Assembly (NCBI GenBank): GCA_022496805.1
Contig: CM040102.1
Coordinates: 21,917,955-21,981,954, forward strand
Direction of reading: 5' to 3'
DNA: 64,000 nt
Source of the DNA: Pohlia nutans
Lineage: Eukaryota > Streptophyta > Bryopsida > Bryales > Mniaceae
The stretch's first letter is position 1, and each line of letters opens with the position of its first letter. Positions 41,413 through 54,729 of this stretch are shown one piece after another. Position numbers and translations under genes: made by a program. A model generated the notes under the pieces. That model made no database searches. It was not told the origin of the DNA and saw only the letters and a list, made by a program, of their open reading frames with translations.

Positions 41413-41984
41413 GTTTGAATTAGAGTTGTATATATATAGAACTCCGGTACTACAATTGGCATGAATAAAAAGTCCGTTTGTCCATAAGAGTGTTGTTGGT
41501 AGGCCCCTATGGCCTAAACAAACTCTTCTTTGGAGTGTTGCCACCTTTTGGTGGTAGGACTCTAGTAGTGTTGTACTGGTATATTATATGATTAGAATTG
41601 TTATGAGAAGTAATGGATTTTAAATTGGTAACTATTTTGAATGAATCCTTGTCGGAAAGATGTCTTACCAGTTTAACATTAGTTTGAAAATGTTTAAAGG
41701 AATATTCTTGTTTTGATCCATTTTCATGCAATTACTAGAACTAGTCAAACTACCAATATTAGACTAAATGGCCAAGCTATGAAATAGTGTATATCATACT
41801 AAATAGATTGAAGAGTGTGTTGAACTGTGTGCCCACTTGGATAGTTTTCTGTTAGTCATGACTCTATTCCTGGTTTCCACCTGTTCCCATGCGGGTATTT
41901 ATGTTGCTTCATTTTTCTTCTTTAATTAAACGTTATGCTTCCTCCACAATGACTTTTGTGAGACCGTATATTCAATCCCATATT

Positions 41985-44900
41985 ATTATGGTACCAAAGC
42001 GTCTTTCCTAGGATCCATTCCTCTTTATTCCAAACTCAATGTTACTGCTAAGGGAATAGAGTCTTTTGTTTCTCATTTTGTTTGTTAGCTTCAATGCTAT
42101 TATCTTTCTTTTCGCCACAATGTGAAGTCCATCACGTTCTGTCATCAATCGACCTACCATTGCAAAGTCAAGTGACCATGGTGGCACTGACAGTCTTGTC
42201 GCTAGTATGTTACCAAGAAGTGAGAGCATTGCATGTACGTCATATTCAGATCCTAGCATTCCAAAAGCTTATCACTTCAAGGGTGAGAAGAATTACGAAG
42301 TTTGGGCCTACAAGATGTGTCATGAACTCCCAAAGGACTCCTTGTTTGACTATAGTGTCACGCCACCATCACTACATATGGGACCCGACGAATTTGCAGC
42401 ACGTGCCCAAGTCTTGAGCATATTCAGAACCAATGCCAAGAATCTCATGTTGTTGAAAAGATACCAAGACGCGTACATGTGTTGGAATGCACTAAAGAGA
42501 AGGTACAAATTTTGTACTAGTCCTAGGAAGAATCAGTTGATAGAGAAATTTTTGGATTGAGAAAAACTGATAGCATTTCCATGGACTCTCATCTAACCAA
42601 GGTTAAAACTACAGCAAATATGCTTAAGGAAGTAGGTGTTTCCCTGCCAGAAGATATTATAGTTTACTATAATGTGAAGCATTTGCCCAAAGAGTATGCT
42701 GCTCAATGGTGAACAACTTCCACAGTATGAAACCTTGGAGTCGAGGCTACTCAGTGAGGAAATTTCTCTGAACATGGACGCTGATGAAAAAGGAGGAGAG
42801 GCCTTATGTGTACCAGGGACAAAGGCCGCTCTATCAAAACACACAATCTTTAAGCATTAGCTCCAAAAAAGGGAACCAACAGTCTTTCCGAAATCGCCCT
42901 AGTTCTTCGTTCAGGAGGAACTTCAGTCAGGCTCCTCACCAACACTCATCCTCCTACCCGCAAGCATCTCACCAGCATGCGCCCAATGCACGTCTCCAAG
43001 GACGCAACAACAACAATCACTAACCCCGATACAAAGTGCGAGGACCGGAGGTTCCTCATTTTCAAATGTGCAACTTCTCTCTTCAAGAAAGACATGTGGA
43101 GAGATAATGCAAACTCAAAGCCATGGTGGATTGTGTAAAAGATATTTAGTACAGACTCCTAGAGAAGAAGAAGCATCTCTCGCCGCGCCAGGTTCACTAT
43201 GTTGAAGTAGACAAATTTGAACATGCTAATAAAAACAACACCGAGGAATTTATAGATTTAGATAATGGCTCCAATGTGGAAGCCTGTGTCATAGAATTCG
43301 GACGGTCAAAGAGGTCAACTGATCCACAGTTTGATTCAAGAGAGTTCAACCTTGTACAAGGCAACGACAACTCTGTTGCGTGGTATCTTGATTCACGTGC
43401 GATACACCATATCAGTGGAATTTTTTGTTTTTTGCAGTTTAGAACGTAGACAATGCTCAAGAGTCAAATCCGCCAAAGGACAAGGTCATGATGTGCTAGG
43501 CATAGGCAATGTTGATATTTTGTTTCCAGAGAGCGGAGTCAAAAAAATTCCCTAGGTTCTTTATTCATCCTCCATACACAAAAAAAAATTCTCTGTTGGA
43601 AACATTGTTGATCAAAATCATAGTTTAGAATTTCTCTCGGAAGGATATTTCATTAGAAATAGGTTCACAAGAGAATTGGTTGCTTTTGCACAAAGGGAGT
43701 AGAAGAAGGGACTTTACCAATTAGAAGGTGACACAGTTATCCAACATGAGGTTAATGGGGTCACCATGGAAAAACCGACACCGTCTGATATTTAGTATCG
43801 TAGATTGGGTCACTTTCACTTAGGCAGCATTTGTAGAATGATCAAAGCAAAGGCAGTCCAAGGACTACTACTACTCCTCATTGTTGATCGTCCGTGTGTT
43901 ACGTGTTTTCAAGGAAAGCAATCTAGGACGAAGGTTCCAATGACTTCAACGACTCGAGCAACAATTCCGCTGTAGCTTGTACATACGGACCTCTGCGAAC
44001 CGTTCAGAATTGCCTCTCTTTGAGAAGCTCAATACTATATCAACTTCATCGACAATTATTCTCGCCAAACATTTGTCTATTTCTTTACCATCAAGAGCGA
44101 GGCTCTAGAAAAATTTTGAATTTTTTGAGCGGAGGTTGAGGCCCAAACTTCTCACCAAATCAAGATGCTTAGATCTGATAATGGCGTAGAGTTCACGTCC
44201 CGGGCTTTCAGCAAGCATTGTTAGCAGAACAACATTCGTAGACAGTTGTCGGTGCTACACACCCCACAACAGAACGACGTGGCCGAACAGAAAGAATTGG
44301 TCCCTGTTAGACATCACTAGATGCTTGCTCATGAAAAAATCCCTACCTCATTTTCTTAAGGCCAAAGCACTGAGAACAACCTACATCATCTTTAATCTAC
44401 GGTCTACAAAAAGCTGCCGCAAATTACTCGAGATAGTTTTTCAGTGGTACCAAGCCAAAAGTGTCTAAGCTCAAGATTTTCAAATCCACAACCTTTATCC
44501 ACAATCATTAGCAAAGTCATGGCAAGCTGGACACTCGCACCGAGGAGTGTATACTTTTGAGTTATAACGACCGCTCAAAAGGCTATAGATGCTACCAACC
44601 TACTCAACGAAAAGTCATAGTTTTCAAAAATATCAAGATTTGGAATCTACCCATGTCGACTTACTTGAAGACAACACCTTTAACGACGAGATCTCAGGAG
44701 TTGTTACTGCAGATAGGCCTCTTCTCATCACGTCCACTATAAGAGTTGGGAATGCATTTCAACATCCATCAATGTCGCTTGGCCTTTCAACTAGCCGATC
44801 AATTGTCCACTCTGAATAATCACCGCATTCGAAGGAGAATCCTTCATGAGACCCAGTTGACCCATCGGCTTGTGAAAGTTGCCACAACTCTCAAGCACAA

Positions 44901-44990
44901 AGACCAGCTACAACCAACACTACTAGAGCCCAGTCAGCCCATCAGTAGTCCGCAAAGCAGATTTTGAAACGTAGACAGAGGTCAAGGTTT
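41985..44990 (+). pseudogene. Decayed Ty1/copia retrotransposon (gag, protease, integrase remnants)
   Basis: A primer-binding-site-like TGGTACCAAAGCG at about 41989 resembles the initiator-tRNA-Met site used by copia elements. Gag remnants run 42207-42660 (KNYEVWAYKMCHELP, then MLLKRYQDAYMCWNALKRRY). The protease site is degraded at about 43385 (WYLDSRAIHHISG, with DSG changed to DSR). Integrase remnants are the GAG-pre-integrase HLGSICRMIKAKAVQG, HTDLC, RSDNGVEFTSRAF and TPQQNDVAEQ, about 43800-44300. There are many stops and frame changes. No reverse transcriptase and no 3' LTR were recognised, so it is truncated. Clearly non-functional. Confidence 0.82.
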
Positions 44991-45234
44991 CAGCAATCCA
45001 TTCTCCTCTATAGGAAGTTGGTACTCAATAATTAAGCTCATAAAATGAACCCAACTATTCAGAGGCAGTCCACTTTAGCATAAGTAAGTTCAAAAATTAA
45101 ACTTAGTAAGTAAGGTTACATGTACAATTTAGTTTGAGCAAGAAGACAAATTTGTAGGCTAAGGTTTAAAAAACCAAAGCTAAATCTAAAATAAATAAAA
45201 AATAAAAAAGCGGGGAACATAGGGGGCATGTGGA

Positions 45235-45830
45235 ACACGAAGAAGATTTGGGCCAATAGCACAAGGCCTTACTAGTCCTACTATTAAAGAAGATAGTTTA
45301 TTTGTTTTGTTTTGTATGTAACATTAAAATATTTTTGGCTGTGTCCCACCAAATGTATTTTTGGTGTTATCAAAAACTTCTCGACAGAGAAGGGTGCACT
45401 AAGTTGTTTGGTCGCTTCTGGACGTATGGCGGGAGACTTATGGATTTTTGAGTGATTACTATCACCAAAAATTGAATCAAATTATGGTTGCACTAGTACT
45501 TGTGAAAAGGTTTTTGTATAATAACTATGGATTTCCTTATCCTGAAAGGTTGTTTGTTTGTTTTGTATGTTGCTTTGAGATCTCTTGGGCCGTGCAATTG
45601 CGAGCCATACTTTTGGTATCGTTGGAAGCTCTAAATGAGAAGGCATGCACTAAAGTCGTTTTGTAGTTTTTGGATCTATGGTGTGAAAGTTATGGATTTT
45701 TAATCAAATTTCGTCATCATAATTTGAATTAAATTATGAAAAAAATTTAGAAATAAAAAATAAAATAAAAGCATTGCCAAATCACGGAATATACTTGAGT
45801 GGGCCAATAGTATAGGGCCAACAACGTAGG
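45235..45830 (+). repeat. Diverged tandem duplication, about 250-bp unit
   Basis: TTTGTTTTGTATGT, a GAGAAGG.TGCACTAA segment and TATGGATTTTT...CATCA/ATCACC...AAATTATG occur twice in the same order (45290-45500, 45545-45745). Confidence 0.6.
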
Positions 45831-46309
45831 ACCACTCTAGTATATCATATATATATTGGTGTTCAAAAATTGTGATTCAACAATTTAATTTAATTGGAAA
45901 CTTTATTTATGACTGTTGTGGAGAATGTAGTAGTTGCAATTTGAGACACTTTGTATAATTTTGAAGATATACACTAGTACAAAACCGACCCAAGTTACAT
46001 TTTCTCATATGGACTCATTAACAAGATTTAACAATATTATTTATTAAATCTTGTTAATCATACTACAAAGCCTTGAAAAAAACATCCCATAAAATGCAAA
46101 TTGGAGTGGTTTTGTACAAGTGATGAAACATATATTATTTGTATATGCCTTAGCTTTTTTATTTGACAAGCCATGTAAATTTTGACATAGTTGAAGAAAT
46201 TATTTAAAAATAAAATATAAAATAAATCTATAAACCTTGGAAATTATTTGTAGGATCTTGAAGTTACTTTCTCGAAGCTCAACCCCAAAATATATATTAT
46301 CCTTTTCAT

Positions 46310-46450
46310 TGTTAATGAGTCTCCATCACAAAGCACAAAGATTGTTAGAAGAATGAAGATGAGTCTTTAATTACAAAGCACAAAGATGAGTTTTCATTGT
46401 TTGAAAAATTAAGACACATCTCCAATCACAAAGCACAAAGATGAAAACTC
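46310..46450 (+). repeat. Short tandem repeat with CACAAAGCACAAAGAT core
   Basis: The core occurs three times at about 46325, 46374 and 46427, each followed by a GATGA/GTCTT-type segment. Confidence 0.8.
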
Positions 46451-47319
46451 ATACTCACCTCCTTGAGATGGGTGACAACTTCCAACATCAAACATGAGAA
46501 GAGTCATTGAAGAATGCAAGTGATGCAAAAGGCAAGTTCTATCGACAATAAGGGGTGATAGAGTTCAAGCTTTGGCCCGCAAGATTTCAATTTACTTTGT
46601 AAATCAAGCCAATGCCATTTTGAAACCAACAATCACATGCAAAAGTACTAAGCCCCAGACATAAGATTTGAGTCCTTTTCCAAATCGCCTCCTCTTGCAA
46701 GAAAGTAATCTCAAACTCCAACACCCCTTCATGGCTACTCTAAAACCCAGTAATGAGTGCCCAAAAGAGTAACGACGAAACAATTGAGAGAGTATGTTTA
46801 ACAATGAGAGAACCAATATTTACATGAAAGAGTGTAAAAACACTTATCTGGATTTTCAGCACTACGCACGACTATAACCCACTATCTATAAATGGCCTAT
46901 AAGTGATTTATAACTTCCGATCCTGAGTTGGGTCACTATTTATGAATCCTAGCAAATACAGATCCTGAGTTCACTAAGCTATTGCCAAGACGATGTTCAT
47001 CAGTAGGAAATCGACGTAAAAGTACCTGCTTCATAACTTGTATAAAGTAGTTGAAAACGAATTCTGAATCACACCGAAGTGAAACGTGCGGGGTATAGTG
47101 CTTCTATAAGAACATGTCCCAGAATCTTGCATTACGCCCACCAACTTCACCTGATAATGAAGTGATAAATAAGCTTTTGAGATCTGTGCGCTTGCTGCTA
47201 CTGTACACCGTGGATGATCCTCACTGAATACAAAGATTCCAGATGTTATGAATACTTGCGCATAGATGATCATATCATGGCAAACGCTGATTCAACCGAA
47301 CCTTACATGTCTCCTCGCT

Positions 47320-48636
47320 TCACCACCAGCCTTTTTTCCGCGGAGGACTTATCCTTCCCACGCTCCAGCCCGCATCAAACAACACACTTAGCTCGTCGTC
47401 TGAATCTTCATCCGGGGAGCTTACAGGAGTAAGAATCTTAACGGTTGATTTCCCCTTCTCAGCATTTCCATCGCCGACGGGTGTCGCTTCTCCAGTTTCT
47501 TCAAATAAATCTGACTTTTTGACAACCTCAAGATGTGTACTGCATTCAGAGCTTTCAGGGGTCAAACTGCGATCAGCGGAGTCAATTTCAGAGCTGTTCT
47601 TCTGAGCGTCCATGCGGGAACTGTCCTCAGCTCCATTGTCCACCACAAAAAGGGATTTCCCCTCCAGATCACCTTTCAAATCCTTTTCATCCTCCAGTAA
47701 ACGAACCTCATGAAATACAAGATGCTTATTTTGAGCTTCACTGTGCTTGACGAGCCAGCTGGAGATGGCGGATGCAACGGGGGTACCAACTATATGAATA
47801 ACTGGTACCAAGGCACCCAGAAGAGGTAACTTTTCCACAAACTTCAGTGTATCTGCAGACTTGGATTTCACCGTCACTTCGTACTTCACCCAGGTATTCG
47901 CAGCACCACCAATCATACCACGCTCACCAACTTGCTCATAGGTATAGGATGCAACAGTTGTAATCTGCTCAAACACGCTGTGAATTTCTTTTGCAGTGCT
48001 GACAAAGCCTGATACAAATGGAACCTTCTCCATTGCAATCCCCCCCAGTGCATATAACTGAAAAAATATTAAAAAACAATTATCAGTAAGGGAGAAGCCT
48101 GGAATTTGTGAAGCACAAGAAAGTAGTCAAAATCCATCTCAATATCTTAACAAGACTAAGTATCGAATCACGCAAGTAGAGGACCCAGAACTAAAGCAGG
48201 TTCCACCTTTGCAATCGTGAATTTAGCGTTAAAAAATCTCACAATGATCAAGAACACAATCACTACTAAAAATGGACCAAAAAAATTTTGAACCATCTCC
48301 TTCAACTGTAATTGATCTTGGCTCTGAGAGTAATAATCGAATTCTTCTTCGGCAAGATGAAAGAGCCTACAATATTAGGACCATGCACTGTAGTGACTAG
48401 GATTGCCAAAATACCTTGTCATCGGCGAGAGATAACAAATACAGGCCCTCGGTTCCCGCTTTGATAGCTAGAGGTTGAATGCTTGGGCTCACGATGTCTT
48501 CCACCGCACCTATCACTGGTCCCACAAGACATGGCAAATGCCTACTCTTACGGAGTACATAACACGTGAGCGACACTACTGCCGACCCAATGCCCTCTAA
48601 GAGCTTTGGCCGCACTTCTGCCGAGTGGCCAGCAAC
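47320..48636 (-). CDS. REF/SRPP-like (lipid-droplet-associated) protein, 5' exon not found
   Basis: Two phase-0 exons, 48415-48636 and 47320-48057, encode 319 residues to the stop. Exon 1 here reads LLEGIGSAVVSLTCYVL, then LVGPVIGAVEDIVSPS and LSLADDK. Exon 2 continues LYALGGIAMEKVPFV and later LKFVEKLPLLGALVPVIHIV and GTPVASAISSWLVKHSEA. The order of hydrophobic, amphipathic segments follows rubber-elongation-factor/small-rubber-particle proteins, which coat lipid droplets. The C-terminal 120 residues are acidic, Ser-rich and unusual for the family. The start codon must lie in an upstream exon that I could not place; ATG 48033 is internal. Family call is moderate, gene reality is good. Confidence 0.55.
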
Positions 48637-48769
48637 CTGCAAACAATCCAAACTCAAAATCCGGTCAGAAATAAGAACGTCCCAATCAGTGATCTCAAAA
48701 CTGGCTAAGATTAGCTGGATTTCTACCCAAAAAATGGGGCTGCTAAACATACAAAGAAAGAAAATGGAT

Positions 48770-49000
48770 TTTTTTTTGAATGTAGCGAGAATGCTCATCA
48801 TGTTATAAATATGTAGCAACTTCATGAGGTGATATCCGTGGATATCATTATGGTATCACATTAATGTATCAAGGGTATTGCCGGATATTATAGAGGTATC
48901 GTGAGTAGTACATTCACAAGGTAGCAAAAGTATCTACCATTTATGTGGGAGGTAGCACCCTGTGCTAAATGTCATAAAGTGGTTCTGAGATCACTGGTCC
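48770..49000 (-). repeat. Dispersed 230-bp repeat, copy near REF-like gene
   Basis: Reverse complement of the copy in the protease intron (27419-27652), including GCGAGAATGCTCATCATG, GATATCCGTGGATATCA and GCCGGATATTATAGAGGTAT. Lies in the intron or 5' flank of the REF-like gene. Confidence 0.75.
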
Positions 49001-49009
49001 CAATCCGTT

Positions 49010-50500
49010 TCAGTCAACTGTAAAGGGGTGAGATATTAAATTAAAATTAAAATGAAGCATAAATTAGGTCTCACTGTCTGACAAAGAGTGACTGCGATGC
49101 CTTTGCATCAATGAGAAGCGAAGTTATTAAACACAGTAGCAGACAAATAGAGGAGAAACATAAAACTATCTTGTGTATGTGACCAACGGTGACTATCTCA
49201 CTGGAGCATGCATACTCAGCACCTGAATACCGACATTCAAACCCCAAATTTTGGCTCATACAAACGGCATGGTCTTGATTCAGGTGAACCCCGTGAATGA
49301 ACTAACAGTTACAGTTCAAGCAACGCTGACAACCGACTTAACAAGAATCAACTTGAGAAACCCGGTACTGATCAAGTGCATAGAGTACTCACGTCTTGAT
49401 TTGACGAACTACACGAACACGAATTGTCGCCAGACATGTTGACTCAACCGCAGAGCATCTCGCACGATCAACTGGCACAATCACTGCTCACCGTTCGCAC
49501 ATCGACAGAAAACTCAGTTGAATGAGCACATCACATCATGCTCTCCATGGAATCACCTGTACCACCACGATTTGTCATCAGGGAAATAAAATAAACTTAC
49601 TGCACGACACTCACGTCTTCACAACAGTCGATAACAAAGATATGAGTAGCAACCACAATTGTTGAAGCACTTGGAAGAATAAAATGCTCATCTGCTACTT
49701 TCATTTTCCTCAAGACAAGAAAAGCTATGTATGAAAGAAATGACAATCAAAGAGAGATTTCAGAAACCAGCTTGGGGTAGACCAGGGTATCAAATTAACA
49801 AAGAAAGTTCTGAATCAACTGGTTGTATTAAAACCATACGTCCACCAGGTCACGGGTCTCTCTTCCACTTCACTTCTACATATTTAGACTTCAGGAAAAA
49901 AAAAACTCTGAACAAAAATCACAGCGTCGCAGATGCAAGATACCCGTGCTCAAATGAACCTTCTCAAGATAATCAATCATTTACGCCATTCCAACCAAAG
50001 AAAAAGCAGCAGAACGAACTACACGAGCTGGCTTCACAAAATACTTTTGTTCGTTCCAAGACCGTCAGCCGTATTCGAAAGCCTCTCTCGATCCACAAAA
50101 AACCAAAAAAAAAGAACAAAAAAAAAAGATAAAATCCGCAACACGAAAAGAGGAAACAAGAAGGTACTGTATACACAATCTGGTATCAACTACAACAAAA
50201 AATAAGCGATCGCACTGAAACCTTAAAGAATTCACACGTAAAGTTCTAATCCCAGCATGCGAGAAAAAGGACTACGCGCGCTTGGTTCCTTTCCACAGAA
50301 ACGCTACGATTCTCCCGCCGCATCGCCTCTTAACCCCTCCGCCAATCGAAACTCCCTTCATCCCTCACAATTTCCAAACAACTCGCATCCTCAAAACTCA
50401 ATCGCAGTCATTTCACCTCCAGCGACAAAAAACCTCATATCTGACGCATTTTTTTTTCAAAAACGACGCAATTTTTTTCCAAAAAAAAAAGAACAACACT
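49010..50500. other. Gene-free stretch
   Basis: Mixed DNA, A-rich near 50.1 kb. It may contain the missing REF-like first exon, but none was identifiable. Confidence 0.35.
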
Positions 50501-50505
50501 GACGA

Positions 50506-50886
50506 ATGGCGGCTTATACAATCTCGCCAGCAGTTTCAGCCGTTTCACCTCAATCCACAGACAGCCAAACCTCCAGGGAAAAGAGCCTCGTTAAATCCGC
50601 ATTTCTGGCTCAAATACAATGCCGTTTGTTTTCGCCGTCAAAGGAAAAAGGAAAGAGACAACAATGGAGAATGGCAGGTTTCGCATACCGTGAGAAATCC
50701 CGCTCGCGCTGCGTCGGGGTTGTGAGAAGAGACTCCGCCGAAAAACCAGCGCAAGGGTGTAGAGGAAGGAAGTTAGCAAGGTTGCTATGTTTTCTTTCCC
50801 TTTGTGGCCTTTCGTCTTTTACGTTCAGCCGAAAAGATAAAGAAAAGAGAGGCAGACAAATAGATTGGCGGCAGCAACGAGACTGA
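50506..50886 (+). CDS. Possible plastid-targeting first exon or chance ORF
   Basis: The ORF starts MAAYTISPAVSAVSP and is rich in Ser, Arg and Lys with few acidic residues for 75 codons, as in chloroplast transit peptides (including VVRRDSAEKPAQG). The later half looks random. No downstream exon of a plastid protein was recognised, and the GC-richer stretch could equally be the promoter and leader of the minus-strand REF-like gene. Confidence 0.2.
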   Translation: MAAYTISPAVSAVSPQSTDSQTSREKSLVKSAFLAQIQCRLFSPSKEKGKRQQWRMAGFAYREKSRSRCVGVVRRDSAEKPAQGCRGRKLARLLCFLSLCGLSSFTFSRKDKEKRGRQIDWRQQRD

Positions 50887-51063
50887 CAAGACAAGATGTC
50901 TGGACCTCGGGTTTATCGTCAGAATTCAAACTTGCTTGTGCATAGGAAATGGAGGCATTTTTGGGAAATGTAATTTGAAACCCGCATTTTTTCAGTTTAA
51001 CATGCTCCAATAGGCTCTAACATGCCCAAGGAATATCAATATTAGAGTTATCCGAAAACAGAA

Positions 51064-51225
51064 ATGGAAATATTTGTTTAGTTGGGACTATTTCAGCATA
51101 CTGGGAATTTTATAATCTACAACTGGCATAAATTCAGTAGAAATTTTCCAGTGGATCTATGCCATCTGTAGATTTTAAAAATTCCCAATACGGTTGAATA
51201 GTCCCAACTAAACGAATATTGCCAT
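51064..51225. mobile_element. Foldback MITE with 60-bp arms
   Basis: ATGG.AATATT.GTTTAGTTGG and the following GACTATT...GGGAATTTT...ATCTAC...TGGCATA occur inverted at each end, leaving a loop of only about 30 bases. AGAA flanks both sides (51060-51063, 51226-51229). No coding. A hairpin RNA would be MIRNA-like. Confidence 0.75.
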
Positions 51226-51458
51226 AGAACTGGTTTTCAAATGGAGTTCTCTTCCTATAAATACAATAAAGTTATTTGTAAACTTGAGCATTTTAGTTTG
51301 AAAGGCGGCCGCTAGATCCATTTTTTGAATGTCGGTCAGTCCCGTCGATTGGCCGATCGCTTTTAAACATAAAATGTGATTTAGTATTGCAGTCGAATTA
51401 GTGTGCTCCACTAGAGTTAACCGAAAAGAAGCCCATCTACAAAAACAATTTTGGTTCC

Positions 51459-51560
51459 TTTTTTTTTAGAAACACATTGCATTGTCAGAGAGATTCGAAC
51501 ATGGCACCTTTCTAAAACTAGAGAAGTTCTCCTAATGCACACTCAAGTTCTCACCACAAG
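51459..51560 (-). mobile_element. Short SINE-like unit with B box and A tail
   Basis: On the minus strand ATGTTCGAATCTC (about 51490-51504) fits a tRNA-type B box and a run of A after GTGTTTCT (51459-51468) fits a tail. The A box is weak. A second, different SINE family from the one at 12.2 kb. Confidence 0.35.
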
Positions 51561-52308
51561 ATCTACACTTGTCTCCACACCAATCCACATACAAGCACTT
51601 AGCTCTCTGTGACTGAAAATCAATGCGGTTTTTAATTGAAGCTTGAAAACTCAATGTTACTAAAGGTCTACCCCTCCTTGACTTTACGGATAACTTTAAA
51701 TTTTGACAATTATTATTCATGAATAGTTTTTGTGGCGGGGCTCTTGGCTTAGGGGAACATATGGGAACTCTCCTCTAGCATTACGGAATTCACAAGTTCT
51801 ATACCTCATGATGGTACATAGCCTTGCTTTAAATTATCTCCCAAATCACCATAGACTATTTTTGAGGTCTTTTTGAACTCAAAATGAGTTTAAGGTGAGT
51901 TTAAGGTTTCTTTCTACTTTGAGACACTATTTTTTATTAATTCTATTGTTAAATCATGTTGCCAAGGCACATACTATGAGTTATTAGCTTCGTGTCGATA
52001 TAGACGTTGGACATCATGCTGCAACAGCTATTCTTTGGTACCCAATTGCCCACAACCCACCCTTTCTACTACATTGAATAGCGTATTTAGTGTTCGAGAC
52101 ACTATTTCTCAAATTCGGACACTATTTAATTTTAGGGAGATATAGTGTCTTCACAAGAAAAAAAATGAATGTAGTGTTCCAATGCCATATGGCAACTTTA
52201 TAAATATGGTGTGCCATCTCATGTCACTCTCATTACTTGAAAAAAACATTACATATGGTGTGTCATCTCTTGTAAATTGCATCTTCCTCTTCTCTTGTAA
52301 ACTGCAGC

Positions 52309-52361
52309 TTTTTCTTTTTTTTTTCTTTTTTCTTTTTTTTTTTTTTTTTTTTTTTTTTTCC
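52309..52361 (+). repeat. T-rich low-complexity tract
   Basis: CT-interrupted poly-T of about 50 bases. Confidence 0.95.
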
Positions 52362-52369
52362 GCTCCTCC

Positions 52370-54440
52370 AGTTGACAATACTAAGATTGTTCCAAAAACA
52401 TTCTTTATTTGTGATTTTTGATTTCTTCCTAAACATTACTTTTAACAAATTTCAATCTTTAACTGTAAACATGTACGTTCAGAATATAATTTGATAAAAG
52501 AAGAATTACCAAGAAACGCAATCTATATCATAAAGAATGGTGCTTAAAAGTTCTCAAGAAAATAATATTTGTGTTGTTGGGCAACAATAGGTCTAACATG
52601 CAATCTTTGATGGGCATGATAGAGCTATTGACATCCACAAATATGTAAATTGTGGGTGAAACATCAATTACTCATTTAAATTTATATATTCATCTAATAT
52701 TTGGCAATATAATTCAACTTCCAGAAATGGTGATTTTTTTGGTTATTTCATGTACTAAAAAAATGCATAATATTGCATTTTTCCACACGAGGGGAAAAAA
52801 CTTATTCATAGATATATGCAAAAACATGCTTAAATTCATCTCTTTTAACCAAGACACTAGTCCAAAGGTCATGTTCATGTTACATCCCTTCTAACCAATT
52901 TTGAAAATTAAGAAAAAGTGAATTATATACACATGAATAGAAAAAGCATGTTAACTTTTAAACGTCAAAACGGTCTTAAACGCCCAGCTCTAAATAATAG
53001 AAAAAGTTAGAGAGTTGCTTCCAACGTTGATCCTTGAGTAACGTGAACAACCAATGAGAATTTCTCAAATCCTCTATGTACAGTGAACGGAATGAATAGT
53101 ATCACTCCAGAAACAAATTTTAAAAATTCAAAAAGATTTTGGCTTTGCAGTGAGCTCTGCAATTATGGATTAAAAAGAATGGAAGAAAAAAAAAAGCATT
53201 GTTGAAATGTGTTGCTAGCTCTGGTATGTATCAAGGTCTCAAACTGCCGGACTCGCTTCCCTCCCCACCAATTCTCTTTTCAATTTCTTTGGAATGTGTA
53301 ATGTACTAAAATAGGAATATTTACTAAATTCAACCTCGCTTTTCCATCACCTTTCCAAAGCACCAATCCATTTCAATTTTGGTTGAGAAAATCCACCTTC
53401 TCCTTCATTATTCTTTCAAAAAAATCTCATTGGGCTTGCTTTGACGTTTAAGGGTTAAAGTATTAGGCAATTGATACTAGTTTTTTATCCTACAATAACA
53501 TGTTACTCGCTAATTGATACCGATTATTTACAACTAATTTGTGGTTTAAAGTCTAACTCCAATTGGGAACACTTGTTGTCCATGCCTATGTGAAATAATT
53601 GATAAATTAAACCGTCTTCAATATGATCTACATGTGTGTTGGTATAATGCCTACGTTACCTTTTTTTTTTTTGAGTTTTGACTCTAAAATGTGGATTATT
53701 TTTTGAATTTCATGTTAAACACTCGATCAAAGCTATAGGTGGAATTGAATGCCTTCACTCAAATAGCTTATTAGGGCCATTTTACTCTAGGATGCAACCC
53801 AATGAAATCCTTTCATTGGTAACTTATAGCTTCAAATTGGTATCAAGAGTTATGTGCTACTTAGGGTTTAGAGACATCAAAATAAAATAAAATAAAATGA
53901 AGCAATGTCATGTTGGAATGAATGTATCATATAGAAGAAAAGTTTAGTGGTCTCAACCTATAAAAGAATGTTTCTATTTTAGAGACCTAAAAGTTGAAAT
54001 TGAGCCCAAAATTCTAAAAATAAGACGTTGCTTTTAAATTAGTACATCCAAACATTGACATCAACATTAATCATGTCAATAGGATTTAAGGCAACACAAC
54101 ATGTTATAGCCTCAACCACAAGGAGGTATTTTTTCAAAAAAATACAAATAAAACTTTACAACAACTTCCTTTACTTCATACCATTTTCCCCTCAAATTCT
54201 TAAAAATATTTGACATGTGAATCTCTTTTCGACCAAGTTTTTCAAAATGAAGAAAATTTCTCCAACTAACATAGATTTTCAAATCACTTATTTTTTTAGA
54301 TAGTTACCAATTTTTTAAACATTTCATTCAAGTGTTGTAGATGGACAATGGGTAAATTTTTTTGTCTGGAATCATTCTTGACCATATTTTCAATCTCATT
54401 AATTGGTTACGATTTTCTTTTTCATTTTATCATCTCCCTC
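52370..54440. other. Gene-free stretch
   Basis: AT-rich DNA without recognisable genes; one TTTAAGGGTTAA motif at about 53448. Confidence 0.4.
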
Positions 54441-54729
54441 TCTTATTTTCTCTCTAATTTTAGCTTTAGTGTTTCAGATTGGTAAAGAAAAGGATTTTTT
54501 CCAAATTGTGAATAATTGATTGAAAGCAAATGCAATTTGAAAAATGGTACAACGGCCAAGCTCAAAGGAAAGGACTGTACAAAGTGGATATCTGAATGAT
54601 CGATTCTTTGGGACCCAAAGTTGAATTCAAAGTTGCATCTTTCTGGACAGAAAAGATAAAGATAAAGAAATCCCTTCCGTTTTTTAGGGAGAAGACGAGA
54701 GCCACCAAGTTTGTAGCGAAGTGCTGTCG

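Noticed and set aside
52151..52378. Lys-rich ORF
   Set aside because: Low-complexity translation of the T-rich tract.
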